This document shows positions 12,901-19,199 of a stretch of DNA of 64,000 nt, one piece after another. The first letter of the stretch is position 1. Each line of letters begins with the position of its first letter. Source of the DNA: Sphingomonas yunnanensis (GTDB lineage: Bacteria > Pseudomonadota > Alphaproteobacteria > Sphingomonadales > Sphingomonadaceae); contig NZ_JAIOKB010000003.1 of the NCBI RefSeq assembly GCF_019898765.1, forward strand, positions 1-64,000. Reading direction: 5' to 3'. The notes beneath the pieces were generated by a model. It ran no database searches and was not told where the DNA came from. It was given only the letters and a program-made list of their open reading frames with translations. Made by a program: the position numbers and the translations under genes.

Positions 12901-15900
12901 GAGAGCTCCCGACAGCGCGGCCGTGCCGCCGATCGCTGCCGTCAGCGCGGTACCGCCTTGGAGCACACCGGAGGAGGCGAGGTCGCGCGAGATGGCCAGA
13001 TCGAGCGCTGTCCGCGCGACGATCTGCCCGGCATTGACCGCGTCGCCGTCGACGGCGAGGTGAAGCGCTCGGGCGCTGGAGATCAGTCCTTCGTTCTCGA
13101 AGTGGGTGAGGTCCAGCGCCAGCGCGTCGCCGCTCTGCAAGGCACCACCCGAAGTGACCGTGAGATCCGCGCTTGGCATGCGAACGCCGGCGAGACCCGA
13201 GGCGCTGCCCGCGAGCCGCAGCCGCGGCGCGTCGAGCGTGAGAAGGCCATCGGACGTCGTCGTGCCCGAGAGGTCTAGCGTCGGTGCGCCGAGGGTCAGG
13301 TCGCCGTGCGCCAGCAACGATCCGCTCGACGCGAGCATATCGGTCGCGCGCAGCGACAAGGCGCCGCCGCTCGCCACCGCGCCGCTGTTGGTAATGACAG
13401 GAGCGGTCAGCGTGAGCGGACCCGCGGCCTTCACGTCCGCCGCTTGCGCGAGCGTCGTGCCCGCGGTCACGTCGAGCGCGGCATGACTCTCGATGGCACC
13501 ACCCTGCCATAGCGCGCCCTGGCTGCTGATCGTCGCCGCGCCCAGCGTCAGGATGCGGCCTTGTATCGCGAGATCGCGCACCGACGACAGCGAGAGCGTC
13601 CCGCCCGATTCGAGGTCGGCTCCGGGCGCGAACGCCAGCGTCGTCGCGCGGACCCCGAGCGGCCCCTGATGCGCGACGATCGTCTCGCCCACCAGACCAA
13701 TTCGGGGTGCCACGAGCGACAGCCCCGTGCCCGCCTGGGCGAGCCCTGCCTGAACGATCTCGCTAACGCCCGCGAGCGACATCGTCTCGGCAGCGATCAG
13801 ACGACCTCCGTTGACGAGGCGGTCGGCGGTGATCGTGACCACTTCGCCACTCAGCCCGCCGGCATGCTCGAAGCTACCGGGGGTAAGCACCGCCAGTGTG
13901 CGCGCCGCCAGCATCTGTCCGCCGTCGTCGCCAACGAAGGAGGCGGCCGCGACGCCGAGGTCGGTCCCGGCAGACAGACTCCCGCTGAGTCGGAACTGCC
14001 CCGCTATCTCGACTGTCGCGCCTCCGTCGGTGATCGCGCGGCCCGACAGCGCCAGCGTATCCGCACGAAGCGCGAGGCTGCTCCCGGCCGTGGCAGCGCC
14101 GGCGAGATCGATGCTTGCCGCCGTCAGTGTCAGCGCACGATCGGTCGCCACGGTCCCCGCGAGCGCCAGCGTGCCCGCCGCCAGCAGGCTAACGTCGCCC
14201 TGCGCGCCGACCTGCGCCTGCGCCGACACCGTCAGATCGCGGGCTGCGGCGAAGGTCAGGGCGTCACGCGCGGTCGCCACGCCACCGATCGCCAGGGCGC
14301 CGGCATCGACTCGCAGGGTGGTGCCCGCGCGCAGGTCGGCGTCGAGCGTGGCGACACCACCGACCGTCACGGCGACGGGGCAGGCGGCGCTGACCTTGCC
14401 GCCGATCATGGCATCGCGCTGCACTGTCACGCTCAGGTCGCCACCTGTGGCGACAATACCCGTCGTGACCAGCGTCATCGCTTCAAACGACGCGGCCGCG
14501 CCGCCGCTGATGATACCCGCGCTGACGAGCACCGGGGTCGAGAGGGTGACGCCACCGTTCGTCTGAAAATGGCCGGTCGACGCGATCTCGATCGAGTCGT
14601 CCGCCCGCGCATCTGCGGCGCGCAGCCCGATGGCGCTGCCGGAGAGCGTGATGTGACCGCCGGAAAGAGCCAGCGCTCCCGAGGCCTGAAGATCGCCCGA
14701 CAGATCAACCGCGTCGCCCACGACCGCGATGTCGTCGCCAGACCGCACGACACCCGTGGTCCCGAGCGTGATCGAGCGGCCCGAGAGATGCAGGGCGCCA
14801 TAAGCGGCGAGCGAACCGCTCAGAGCTATGGCGGTCCCGGACAACGCTACGGCGCTCTCCGATCGGACGAGTGCCGACGCGCCGAGATGGATCCGGTCGG
14901 CCGAGAGCGCCAGGGAACCGGCGCTGTGCAGGGTTCCGGTCAGATCGATCACGTCGCCGCGCAGCACCGTCTCGGCGCTCGACGATATCGCGCCCGCGAG
15001 GTGCTGTTCGTCCGCGGTGAGCTTGATCTTGGCACCGACGATCTGCCCGTCGGCCGCCTGACGCAGCCCCGCGGCCGTCACCGCGATTCCGCCGCCCGCG
15101 GCCAATGTGGCGGAGCCGACGTCGGTCACGCCGCCCGATCGCACCGTCAGCGTGGCCGCGCCGCTCGGCCGGCCAGATGAATCGACCCCCGCATAGACGC
15201 CCTTGCCGGCCAGGCTGACGCCCTGCGCCGCTCGCAGGTCGACGTCGCGCGCCGCGGCGGCGACGCCGTCACGCTGCACGATGCTCGCGCCATCGATGGC
15301 AATGGCACCGCCGACCCGGAACTGGTCGGTCAGGGTCACCACCGCACCGCTCGAGGCGATGGTCGCGTCCCCCGACGCGCTGACCTTGGCCACGGCGATC
15401 GCCCCGTCGCCGGTGATGGCGAGCGACCCGTCCAGCGCGGCGACGGTACCGACCAGATTGATGCCGAGGCCGGCCCCCGTACCGATCAGCCGGATACGGT
15501 TGGCGTACATGCCGCCCAGCGCGCTGGAGTCGAGCGCGACGCCGGTGGCATCGCTCCCGGCGCCGGCAGCCGCGCGGGTCGCGTAATCGACGGTGCCGCT
15601 GCCGGCCGCGATCACCAGGTCGCGCGCATAGACCGCCGCGTTGATGTGGGTGACGGCGGCGATGATGTCGACATAGTCGACATTGCCCGCGAGCAGTCCT
15701 TTCCCCTCCGTGGTGACGTCGGCGCCACTTTTGGCGAAGCCGGTGAAGGTGCTCTCGCCGCCGAACTGAAGTTGAGCCGCCGCCAGGCTGACTCGCGACA
15801 TGTTGAGAAAGCCGCATCCGTCGCAGGTGATGCCCGACGGGTTGGCCAGCACGAAGGCCGCCTGTTTGCCGAACATCTCGATCGGCCCGGCGAGCGTGCT

Positions 15901-16419
15901 CCGCGCGCCACCCGTCACCTCGTTGAGCACCAGGCTCGCGTTCTGGCCATCCGCCAGATGAGGGTTGGCCAGTAGCATCCCGCCGATCGTGCTGCGATCG
16001 ACGACGGGGCTGTTGTTGAGGATCAGCCCCTCTTTGCTCACCGAGAAGCTGTTGTAGACGTTGTACGAGGTTCCGTTCTTGTCGGGCGCGGCGATGTTGA
16101 CGATCGGGGTGCCCGCGGGGGTGACGTCCAGCGCGGTCCGCCGATCGGCCGGCTGAAGCGGCGGCGCTGTGATGGGGGCGGTCGTCTGGGCGCACGCCGG
16201 CGAGACCGCCGGCGACAAAGCCGAGGTCGCCAGCGCCGCTGCCATCAAGCGATGCAAGGCGCGGTTCGGCGGAGCAACGGCGACGAGGCGCTGATCGGCC
16301 TTAGCTGGAGGCGTCACCGCCCGCACCAGCTTTGCAGCATGCCCCTTCACGTCACCTTCGGCCGGGAGCCACACCCGCGCGTCCCGCGTCTGCCATCTGC
16401 TCGCCATCGACGCCCCCAC
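910..16419 (-). CDS. giant filamentous haemagglutinin / CdiA-like TpsA exoprotein with C-terminal Tox-REase-5-like nuclease
   Basis: A 5169-residue secreted effector, exported by the upstream TpsB. Layout: long N-terminal leader with a hydrophobic core ending ACAQ near residue 77; TPS haemagglutination domain about 95-330 with NPSG at 193-196 followed by a CDGC cysteine pair; thousands of residues of GxLxLxA-type beta-helix repeats; a low-GC, three-cysteine insert about 3105-3206; a module with RLGDGF and LTPEQVAKLTAPMVWYV about 3523-3653; FHA-2-type repeats to about 4440; pretoxin region with an ENN motif near 4800 (VETENNSL, like VENN). The toxin is about 5056-5169: E (IEYQV), FDG and IDAK fit a PD-(D/E)xK nuclease. 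The open frame begins with GTG directly after the tpsB stop. The ATG four codons inside (16407), preceded by a G-rich stretch, is an alternative start. No internal stops. Confidence 0.88.
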   Translation of the reverse strand: MGASMASRWQTRDARVWLPAEGDVKGHAAKLVRAVTPPAKADQRLVAVAPPNRALHRLMAAALATSALSPAVSPACAQTTAPITAPPLQPADRRTALDVTPAGTPIVNIAAPDKNGTSYNVYNSFSVSKEGLILNNSPVVDRSTIGGMLLANPHLADGQNASLVLNEVTGGARSTLAGPIEMFGKQAAFVLANPSGITCDGCGFLNMSRVSLAAAQLQFGGESTFTGFAKSGADVTTEGKGLLAGNVDYVDIIAAVTHINAAVYARDLVIAAGSGTVDYATRAAAGAGSDATGVALDSSALGGMYANRIRLIGTGAGLGINLVGTVAALDGSLAITGDGAIAVAKVSASGDATIASSGAVVTLTDQFRVGGAIAIDGASIVQRDGVAAAARDVDLRAAQGVSLAGKGVYAGVDSSGRPSGAATLTVRSGGVTDVGSATLAAGGGIAVTAAGLRQAADGQIVGAKIKLTADEQHLAGAISSSAETVLRGDVIDLTGTLHSAGSLALSADRIHLGASALVRSESAVALSGTAIALSGSLAAYGALHLSGRSITLGTTGVVRSGDDIAVVGDAVDLSGDLQASGALALSGGHITLSGSAIGLRAADARADDSIEIASTGHFQTNGGVTLSTPVLVSAGIISGGAAASFEAMTLVTTGIVATGGDLSVTVQRDAMIGGKVSAACPVAVTVGGVATLDADLRAGTTLRVDAGALAIGGVATARDALTFAAARDLTVSAQAQVGAQGDVSLLAAGTLALAGTVATDRALTLTAASIDLAGAATAGSSLALRADTLALSGRAITDGGATVEIAGQFRLSGSLSAGTDLGVAAASFVGDDGGQMLAARTLAVLTPGSFEHAGGLSGEVVTITADRLVNGGRLIAAETMSLAGVSEIVQAGLAQAGTGLSLVAPRIGLVGETIVAHQGPLGVRATTLAFAPGADLESGGTLSLSSVRDLAIQGRILTLGAATISSQGALWQGGAIESHAALDVTAGTTLAQAADVKAAGPLTLTAPVITNSGAVASGGALSLRATDMLASSGSLLAHGDLTLGAPTLDLSGTTTSDGLLTLDAPRLRLAGSASGLAGVRMPSADLTVTSGGALQSGDALALDLTHFENEGLISSARALHLAVDGDAVNAGQIVARTALDLAISRDLASSGVLQGGTALTAAIGGTAALSGALSAGGDATLSASSLVAAGTITTDGALSVTVRGEAVFSADSVITAKAGLSATSATFDLAGSLRSGSTLDLAAAQDLVVSGGFWASGASTLRVGGTASVAGRLTSGGPLRLDASAVSLSGRIAGHDQIAITASGTDLDLAGTIQATEDVALTAVRRLTIGRARDATDTGAAAPSASSAPDAPAPATQRLAAPSTASGSNDSGTAIPPADGSSAGSSYMMPQPAALTPGTLATDGKLTLSAADIDIAGSVTARGDLAALASHVLTVSGQVWSDGSVDARIGSLAVAIGGRLAGAGPVGIAATQDITQAGTLASRDDDVRLTYAGRLDHQGTTSAGKIFSVVTGADYTAAGSVAAEQVTIDARDLVLSGKTVAGGELRLTGRTVTFAGGSLTESGGTMSIAGVGAVDLSGRILSASDVSVTAGGALGLGEGADLGAGGALRLRSDQDLTAQAGSTALAKGALAFTAKTIALAGRLSSDASAELTARNGMIVGGKVTALGDVSVEAARDLAVTGTIASARGLALRGGNTRLMNGAVLQAGGELRLTAASLDSGATLLGTTGVVLDSAGALHLGGAVTAGTVDGQGVVTALADLTVRGDDAVVFDGVVNVTGRGSVTTGALDLGGTLVTLGDVALDGATLATRGTVTANGAIAATIRGNAALGGTLIGLTGIDVTAGGSLTQAARLGANGAIALAAGGVLTHIGTSQAQGKIALSGASLQLGGVLRGGSMLALAATGGGVTLAPEADASAASVSLSATGDAAIRGRLAATHDLATDIGGTLTLATTGVLRAGVPEGANAPAIAGTMVLHSGGVLDNAGLIASTGSITFDVPRLVNSGTISTGTDVTLSAASLSLGGSFISAGDITLSATAGTLEVAGELEGRNLRLSASGGDLDLGSASSLRAVGSGGAGKADLTATGAIDALGTIAANGDVTVEAGTSLHLGKDRAGGAGAAALSSAGNVRLTAGGALTDDGTVAAQQDLSVAAASLTSATLAGGTLSVTTAGDITLTGMSFGRTSVVITSTRGDLALASGASLQSDGRMTVSAAGDVTNAGSVSAGMQGAATPGAISITTGGALRSTGAILSNNDSVTLTAATLTLGGALSDGGGVYAAGALTLRASAMTLADGGQAVGNGGVVAEGATLTLGKNGLLQSNQDLSVALKDGQPSGYTSTGQLVALGDLSLTVAGGTIANGGGAGIFAGGAGSIARGGSITLSATALDNGGQVVASAAADGSKGAVAITAGTIASGGLIHADRTLRLATAALTVDGGVVEAGDALDLRIATVQVAQGAALRSSGDVKLSGASLTNGGAILSGGALAVASSGDLISSGVLQGVRGVALASGTRLTLAGFGTTLSGDAQESPAVSDAALSLAAPTIDLLGAVGTTGTLGIKADRVTVGGSVAGNGDVTLAGFSGGAAPALAVQAGAQLASYLGSIRLGTLSAFALDGTTLASQGDVALSSAAVRIGAGGRLLAGRDAQITASGSGAVAIEGAIGATRDISLAGGTLTLASGGAINAGHDLTFVTADTVAGTGPVTVNDTSYDVTATPISARIAGKLSAGHDLTLTMPGALIVDGSAQIVATHDLALTAGHAVIGARYTTDASGTPLTLGVLAGHDLRFANSSSVAPGRLRLRGLALDGSMQAGATLRIDASGEMTSTGAAQLVAGNGLFVSGSAMQLAGLNSGQNSVRFVATGATPAGVTARLTPGDVLLSGATASGGRISLSATTATITAGGSLTAGGGAANRVAVARDIGAAANIDIETGGTLTNKGAIWSDGAIFLTSAGGDVVNEASGANGGITAKTLVVQVGSGGFLNRAGAFKAADTGLFLGGDFVNGGSLAPSGNYRIEAANIRNSGLLATSGNLTLVAAGDLYNVGTLYAGQAMSLTAGRTLTNDYVGDDQGNGAHGLILAQGDIAISAHDVLNQSATIQSLGGSVDITLKGGSFFNTIKSLIISPVPGSGAKRAVMPVGNPPVPVNELFNRVGCGWSGTLQNGARASFKCISDTKVLVSYSGCGASAEYYLDYEVKDGPPSLAVTANTGTATILSSGHIHINAVGGKVVNRNSSVLAGGDITIEAGDTVTNMADLLATNTDIGGTRSLENSVLPGAPTIIQAGGTVTINAATFNNVANNLVGPDTFTVAQKVEHAAPGRSPAGAAPDTGSTGNNASASTSSATGAKASSVAVPDGNISARGVVALTGRGAGAALNTARAHRDRAGFTALGSTISGTGGSVGTVAALDARVIGSTAAPVVEEGHIGAVADRTVDVAASALTSGTVTDAPLAAGNPIALNTPAGAPAVTLGASPAPGVQGAAPLVAGLVTALNGANLPTLSDQPFGTFLGQFLASLNLTSSNASLFTYSDNPSTTALFSTNKGLQSEAELYDSGYFFQRVAPDRATTYARLGDGFLEAMLVTREVQAATGHATLREFGTALDQYQHLLWNAADQQAGLGLHLGVGLTPEQVAKLTAPMVWYVSTRIGDRDVLVPVVYLAASDPKAISGGALIDGGNVAIATTAGITNSGTLRASQIVALSASGGDIVNASGGTIAGGTVVAKAAHDIVLQGGSTLVANGYALPGGQGTAGGVVALQAGHDISSGIVKASNVAFADGRVTSTEKITGATIQSSAGTQLVAGNDIALNAAGLTSKGSIALAAAGDVTLGGSSATTRSRATTRRSSETDTSTRFTGTTLDAVGPVSIAAGGTLDMIGSSITTHDKASGWVDLSTGKGITIAAAEETWSASRVEQTGKRSSVTSDARGTTHQLSGIDAAGGLGVETAGALVVRGGTLISGGALDVQAGSLAVTGVIDSVDSHVTAVSRRSGLLSSQSRRSDTTTHQEQAVASTLSGEMVTVLSKGAVHVTGSNVVGSNGVDIDAAGTVTIDALATHDRQDVTQSVRKSGVSLGGGGLFVGAARTSSEAAESDTRQHGALVGTLNGDLRIRSDGALSITGSQTVAGGHVGLQGSSVVIDAALESSDAHHATRSSSLGVTLGVQSQLLQSAGNLLDMGGVAARTGNARVAAVAGLAGGMAAVNAAEAGQGLVDALGKGSGDLGASVVATFGVSRARASDSEHDEHVMGSEVQGRDVTIVATGPGATGTVDVHGSRVRADTDLAVGANGKITVEAAVEQDRQSGRSRSSGATLGVTAQVGLAKDAPHLSGPTVSAGVSSSRGGYAGETVTNVDGALSAGGTATVITPGALVLDGGTVSGRRVVGDVGSLEITSRQDTSRYDARSRGVSGSIGVGGGVGSLSGNVSSGRQLGAFASVGEQSGIYAGDGGYSLRVAGDTTLVGGVIASTAEESKNSLTTRTLHASDLENSETWRARQVALGGGIGGIGADRAGQAGPGGATPLPGVPLGGLGRLSAAVPVALGAGGEQSSVTRAAISAGAITLTSGDAASRRVAETISRDPGAANAGALRRQFTDTKRQEVADGFWAAQVLTSETGAFFAKKGQDEADLRAQAKKAKERGDPKDADRLTQQADQLHERYGAGSAVRLVATGLGGAAGGDVTGSLGGLARASAVNVLQGLAATQVKRLADGLRDGDGAATLGSEAARAGLHAVVGCAGQAAGGAGDCGSAALGAASAVVLNDLLSRGTTSATDADGKPLTLAAQQAREQLVATLVAAGTAGAGLDAHGAVTSAQVETENNSLEQGHRLVQPKVTVVDTNLRSLIKNSPPFKQALEHLAAGHYGSAEEIAAAYDAYASCLTAPGSSCHQPDDPLLDTVGKLFDAAAQGGLTATVTTLLTQTDPALVARLASVPGATTASSYTGEIGATLEVTTRLPGPWGRSAEAGVLGGATLALGMAELAPLPPTLIHTPGLGNIGTSAIDPDDRARGQFEAFPTVTPQGVLPGFTPDFSGSGALPGYGLTTPVESGNVLTNASHNPSYTVGESDGGPGTWVKNGPFGKPADQCYQCQVTGAPPGIEYQVNGVHFDGYDPKTNTLIDAKNYADWPIDKPFSSGSVLKQAEDQVAAAKGTGAKIEWRVATRDRAESVQNLFARNGIIIQVSVEAPEVK

Positions 16420-18150
16420 TCACAGCAGCATTCTGAATTTCACGAAGATTTCCGTTCTCTTGTGGCGCACCCACGAGGGTGCACTCAGCGGGACGGCCAG
16501 CGCCGTCTCGAGCTGGCCGTGCCGGCTCTGTGCGCGCGCGCCGACGCTCGCCGATTCCAGCGTGCCGCGCTCGAACGGATCACCGATCTGGCGTTGGATG
16601 ATGCCCAGATCATAAGCGACATAGGCGGACAGGTTCGTCGCGAGCGCCGGACGATCACGCGCGACGTCGGCGAGGCCGATCCCGAGTTGCTCGCGCAGCA
16701 GCGCGCCGGATCGCCCCGAGATGCCATCCTCGCGAAAACCCGGGACGGTAGACGTGCCCCCCAGGCTGAACCGTTGCGCCGGGAAGAGCTCGTCCGGGCT
16801 TCTCTGCCATCGCAGCATCGCGGTGTTGACGAACCTCGTGCGCCCGGCGGCGAAGCCGCTCTGCAACTCGACGTCGCCCGAGATCATGCGGTATCGCCCG
16901 GTCGCGCCACCCGGACCCGTGTCGACCGTATGCGCACCGAGAAGGCGCAGACCGCGGGTGTAACGGGCGTCGGTTACCAGAAGCGACTCACCCAGGCGCC
17001 GCTGCCAGCGTCCACCGATCCGGCCTGCCACGATCCGGTAGCTACCGGTGCGAAGCTGGATGCCTCGGATATAATTGGCCGTATCCATGATCGAGAGACC
17101 GACATCGGCGGAGAGCTTCGTTCGCGCGTTGCGGTGGAGCATGCGGTCGAGTGAGGCGGTGCCGTTCCAGCTTCGCCCGCGCGTGGCGAACGTGAGGCCG
17201 TGGCCATGCAGCACGGAACGATAGCCGAAGGCCCCGCCCGAGAGAGCGAGGGTCCACCAACCACGCGGCAGCGAGGCGAAGCCGCCGTAAGCATGGTTTC
17301 CGATCTGCCCGTCGCCGGCGCCGCCGCGGCTCGCGTAGAGCGACCAGCTGTCCGCGATCCCGAGCGGCGAGTCGAGGTCCAGGCTGGCGGTTTCCAGCAG
17401 GCGCCCCGTCGCCGCGGCACCGTCATTGCTGACATCGACCGCCGGCCTGATCCAGCTAGACAACGGGCCGCGTTCGACCAGGATCGTGCTTGTTCCGGGC
17501 AGATCGCCTGGCTCGACATCGATGCCCGGATCGCCTTTCTGAAGGCGCGCGAGTTGGTCGACGCCTTGTTCCAGCGCCCGCAGGTTGACGATCGACGACC
17601 GGTGGAGCGGGAACGCCGCGCCTATCTCGCCCGCGCCGTAATGCCGGCCCGGCGCCGCGCGGATGTCCGCCAGCCTTCCCTCGATCACGGTGATGGTGAG
17701 AATGCCGCCCTTCAGGTCCTGTGGACCGACGAACGCGCGCGACGTGACGTAGCCGTCCCCGATGTAGCGAGCGGTGATCGTGTGCAGCGCCGCGTCGATC
17801 GCCGCCAGGCCGACGCAGTCGCCTTTCAGCTCCGCCGTCGCCGCGGCGAACTCTGCCGGGCGGTAGCGCGTGACGCCGACCAGCCGCACCTGGCGGATAA
17901 CCGCGCAATCCTCGCCGGTCGCCACGGCCGGCGCTGCGACCTCCGCCTCCTCGCCCGTGGGCGGTCGATCGCGCGATCGCTCGAAACGCTCGGCCCGGTC
18001 GCGTTCCTGCTGCTGCAGCCGCTCGATGATCTGCCGCGCGTCTCGGTCTTGTGATACCGCCCGCTCTTGCGCCACCGCACCGCCGGGCAGAGTCAAGGCG
18101 CCCGCGTGCGCGGCAACCATCCACCAGATGGCTTGCTCCCCGCGCCGCAC
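16420..18150 (-). CDS. TpsB outer-membrane transporter (FhaC/ShlB/CdiB family)
   Basis: A 576-residue outer-membrane pore that exports the giant exoprotein encoded immediately downstream; the exoprotein frame opens on the next base after this stop. A signal peptide covers about residues 1-28 (ending GGAVAQ), followed by a charged QQQERDRAERFERSRDR linker helix, a POTRA domain about 83-160 (VRLVGVTRYRP ... GYVTSRAFVGPQDLKGG ... LTITVIEG), and a beta-barrel from about 210 to the end, closing with the aromatic-ended strand FVKFRMLL. Length is normal for the family. The start is GTG at 18150, chosen because GGGGAGG sits about seven bases upstream and the signal peptide follows directly. The two genes form one operon with the immunity gene. 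Confidence 0.92.
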   Translation of the reverse strand: MRRGEQAIWWMVAAHAGALTLPGGAVAQERAVSQDRDARQIIERLQQQERDRAERFERSRDRPPTGEEAEVAAPAVATGEDCAVIRQVRLVGVTRYRPAEFAAATAELKGDCVGLAAIDAALHTITARYIGDGYVTSRAFVGPQDLKGGILTITVIEGRLADIRAAPGRHYGAGEIGAAFPLHRSSIVNLRALEQGVDQLARLQKGDPGIDVEPGDLPGTSTILVERGPLSSWIRPAVDVSNDGAAATGRLLETASLDLDSPLGIADSWSLYASRGGAGDGQIGNHAYGGFASLPRGWWTLALSGGAFGYRSVLHGHGLTFATRGRSWNGTASLDRMLHRNARTKLSADVGLSIMDTANYIRGIQLRTGSYRIVAGRIGGRWQRRLGESLLVTDARYTRGLRLLGAHTVDTGPGGATGRYRMISGDVELQSGFAAGRTRFVNTAMLRWQRSPDELFPAQRFSLGGTSTVPGFREDGISGRSGALLREQLGIGLADVARDRPALATNLSAYVAYDLGIIQRQIGDPFERGTLESASVGARAQSRHGQLETALAVPLSAPSWVRHKRTEIFVKFRMLL

Positions 18151-18511
18151 CCCTCAACCTCCCCGAAAGAATGTCCCTGTCACATCTTAGTCAATGCCGG
18201 AAGAGTGACGTGTTATTTTGCCTGCTTTGTTGTAGGTCAAATCGGATAAAGGTAATAAACATTTGTTCTGCATCAAGAAATATTGTCGCACCTACTATAT
18301 TCACGTTGATTTTTTCAATGTTGCTCTGAAGATCGACGATCGCACCTTCGATTCAACCGCTTGCAATCGTACCAGAGCGTGATCGCGCCATGTTGATCGA
18401 AGCCCTACGCACCCAAGGTCATGATTCTCTTTGCGGATACGAGCGACGATTGCCGCGATGTACCGGGCTTTGCGCCCGGGGATCGGGGCTATGGTAGGAA
18501 CCGACTGCTTG
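18151..18511 (-). promoter_or_regulatory. AT-rich leader and probable promoter region of the TPS operon
   Basis: About 360 bases without a gene, strikingly AT-rich against its surroundings. On the minus strand it contains TTGACC followed about 18 bases later by an ATAACA box, a weak sigma-70-like candidate, and nearest the gene the ribosome site GGGGAGG. No terminator-type hairpin was noticed. The promoter position is a guess; the regulatory role follows from location. Confidence 0.35.
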
Positions 18512-18745
18512 CTAGAAATCTTTCGTCGCAGCGAGATCGGTCAATACGATCCACCGGGCAGCTTCGACGTTGAAACACGGATCATCGCGAAGCCATTGCC
18601 TCTCATGCTCGGGCGGGCTTGCGATCAGCCGCGCGAGCCCGTCCACCCACCGGCTGTTGATCTGCAGCGTCCCGAGGTCATAGCTGCCGTCGCGGTTGCG
18701 GATCTCGGCACCGACCCAACCGGCTTGCTGCTCCCCCAACGCTCG
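18512..18745 (-). pseudogene. VirB1/TrbN-like lytic transglycosylase, N-terminally truncated remnant
   Basis: The frame reads ...AEIRNRDGSYDLGTLQINSRWV..., the conserved core following the catalytic Glu in SLT-type transglycosylases of conjugation systems, and then a short DPCFNVEAARWIV tail that is also typical. The N-terminal part with the catalytic Glu is missing: an in-frame TAA lies just upstream of about 18745. Such proteins open the peptidoglycan for type IV secretion machines, so this is probably a trace of a lost conjugative element. Confidence 0.6.
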
Positions 18746-18865
18746 AACGGGTCGTTACATGGAACGGGCACGGATATACGGTAAGGCCGTCAGCGACACC
18801 AAAACTCCTGTTTGCAGTGCAGTGTTCGTAGGGCAGGTTGCTACGTGAAGCTTCGCAGGCGAAAT

Positions 18866-19199
18866 CGACCCCTAAGCTGCTAACATCGGTCCAATAGTTT
18901 GGATAAGTTTTCCGCACGCAGCTTGGATCGAGGATGGTCACGTCTGGCACTCGCGAGCCAGCGAGTGCCATGCTCATGGCTATGCGGTGATCGGAATAGG
19001 TTTCGATTTGAGCTGGTCGGAAGCTGTCCGCGTGACGTGGGGTTACCACCAAATCGCCACCATCCTCTACGGCCAGCCCCAGCGAAAGGGGTGAGAGCTC
19101 GGTTGCCATCGCCGCCACGCGATCGCACTCTTTGACACGCAGATTGGCGATGCCGACGAATCGCACGGGCGTCTTGTTGAAGGCCGCTAAATCGAGCGC
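18866..19199 (-). pseudogene. aroA: EPSP synthase (AroA) C-terminal fragment
   Basis: About 110 residues match the C-terminal end of 3-phosphoshikimate 1-carboxyvinyltransferase: FNKTPVRFVGIANLRVKECDR, then IETYSDHRIAMSMALAG, then DPSCVRKTYPNYW. The substrate-binding Asp/His/Arg block (SDHRIAMS) and the KECDR block are present, but the whole N-terminal two thirds are absent. An in-frame TAG lies immediately upstream at about 19200, where Tn3-family debris begins on the opposite strand, so the gene was cut by rearrangement. It cannot make an active enzyme. KTYPNYW is not the usual alphaproteobacterial ending, so the source may be foreign. Confidence 0.75.

Noticed and set aside
1891..15180. 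Many long open frames on the plus strand opposite the exoprotein gene (for example 1891-3504, 8929-11205, 13561-15180)
   Set aside because: They are antisense to a continuous 15.5 kb gene, are Arg/Ala/His-rich as expected for shadow frames in GC-rich DNA, and show no conserved motif.
910..16419. CRISPR-like or satellite repeats suggested by the repetitive exoprotein gene
   Set aside because: The repetition is at protein level (beta-helix rungs) and varies at DNA level; no regular spacer-repeat pattern exists here or elsewhere in the window.
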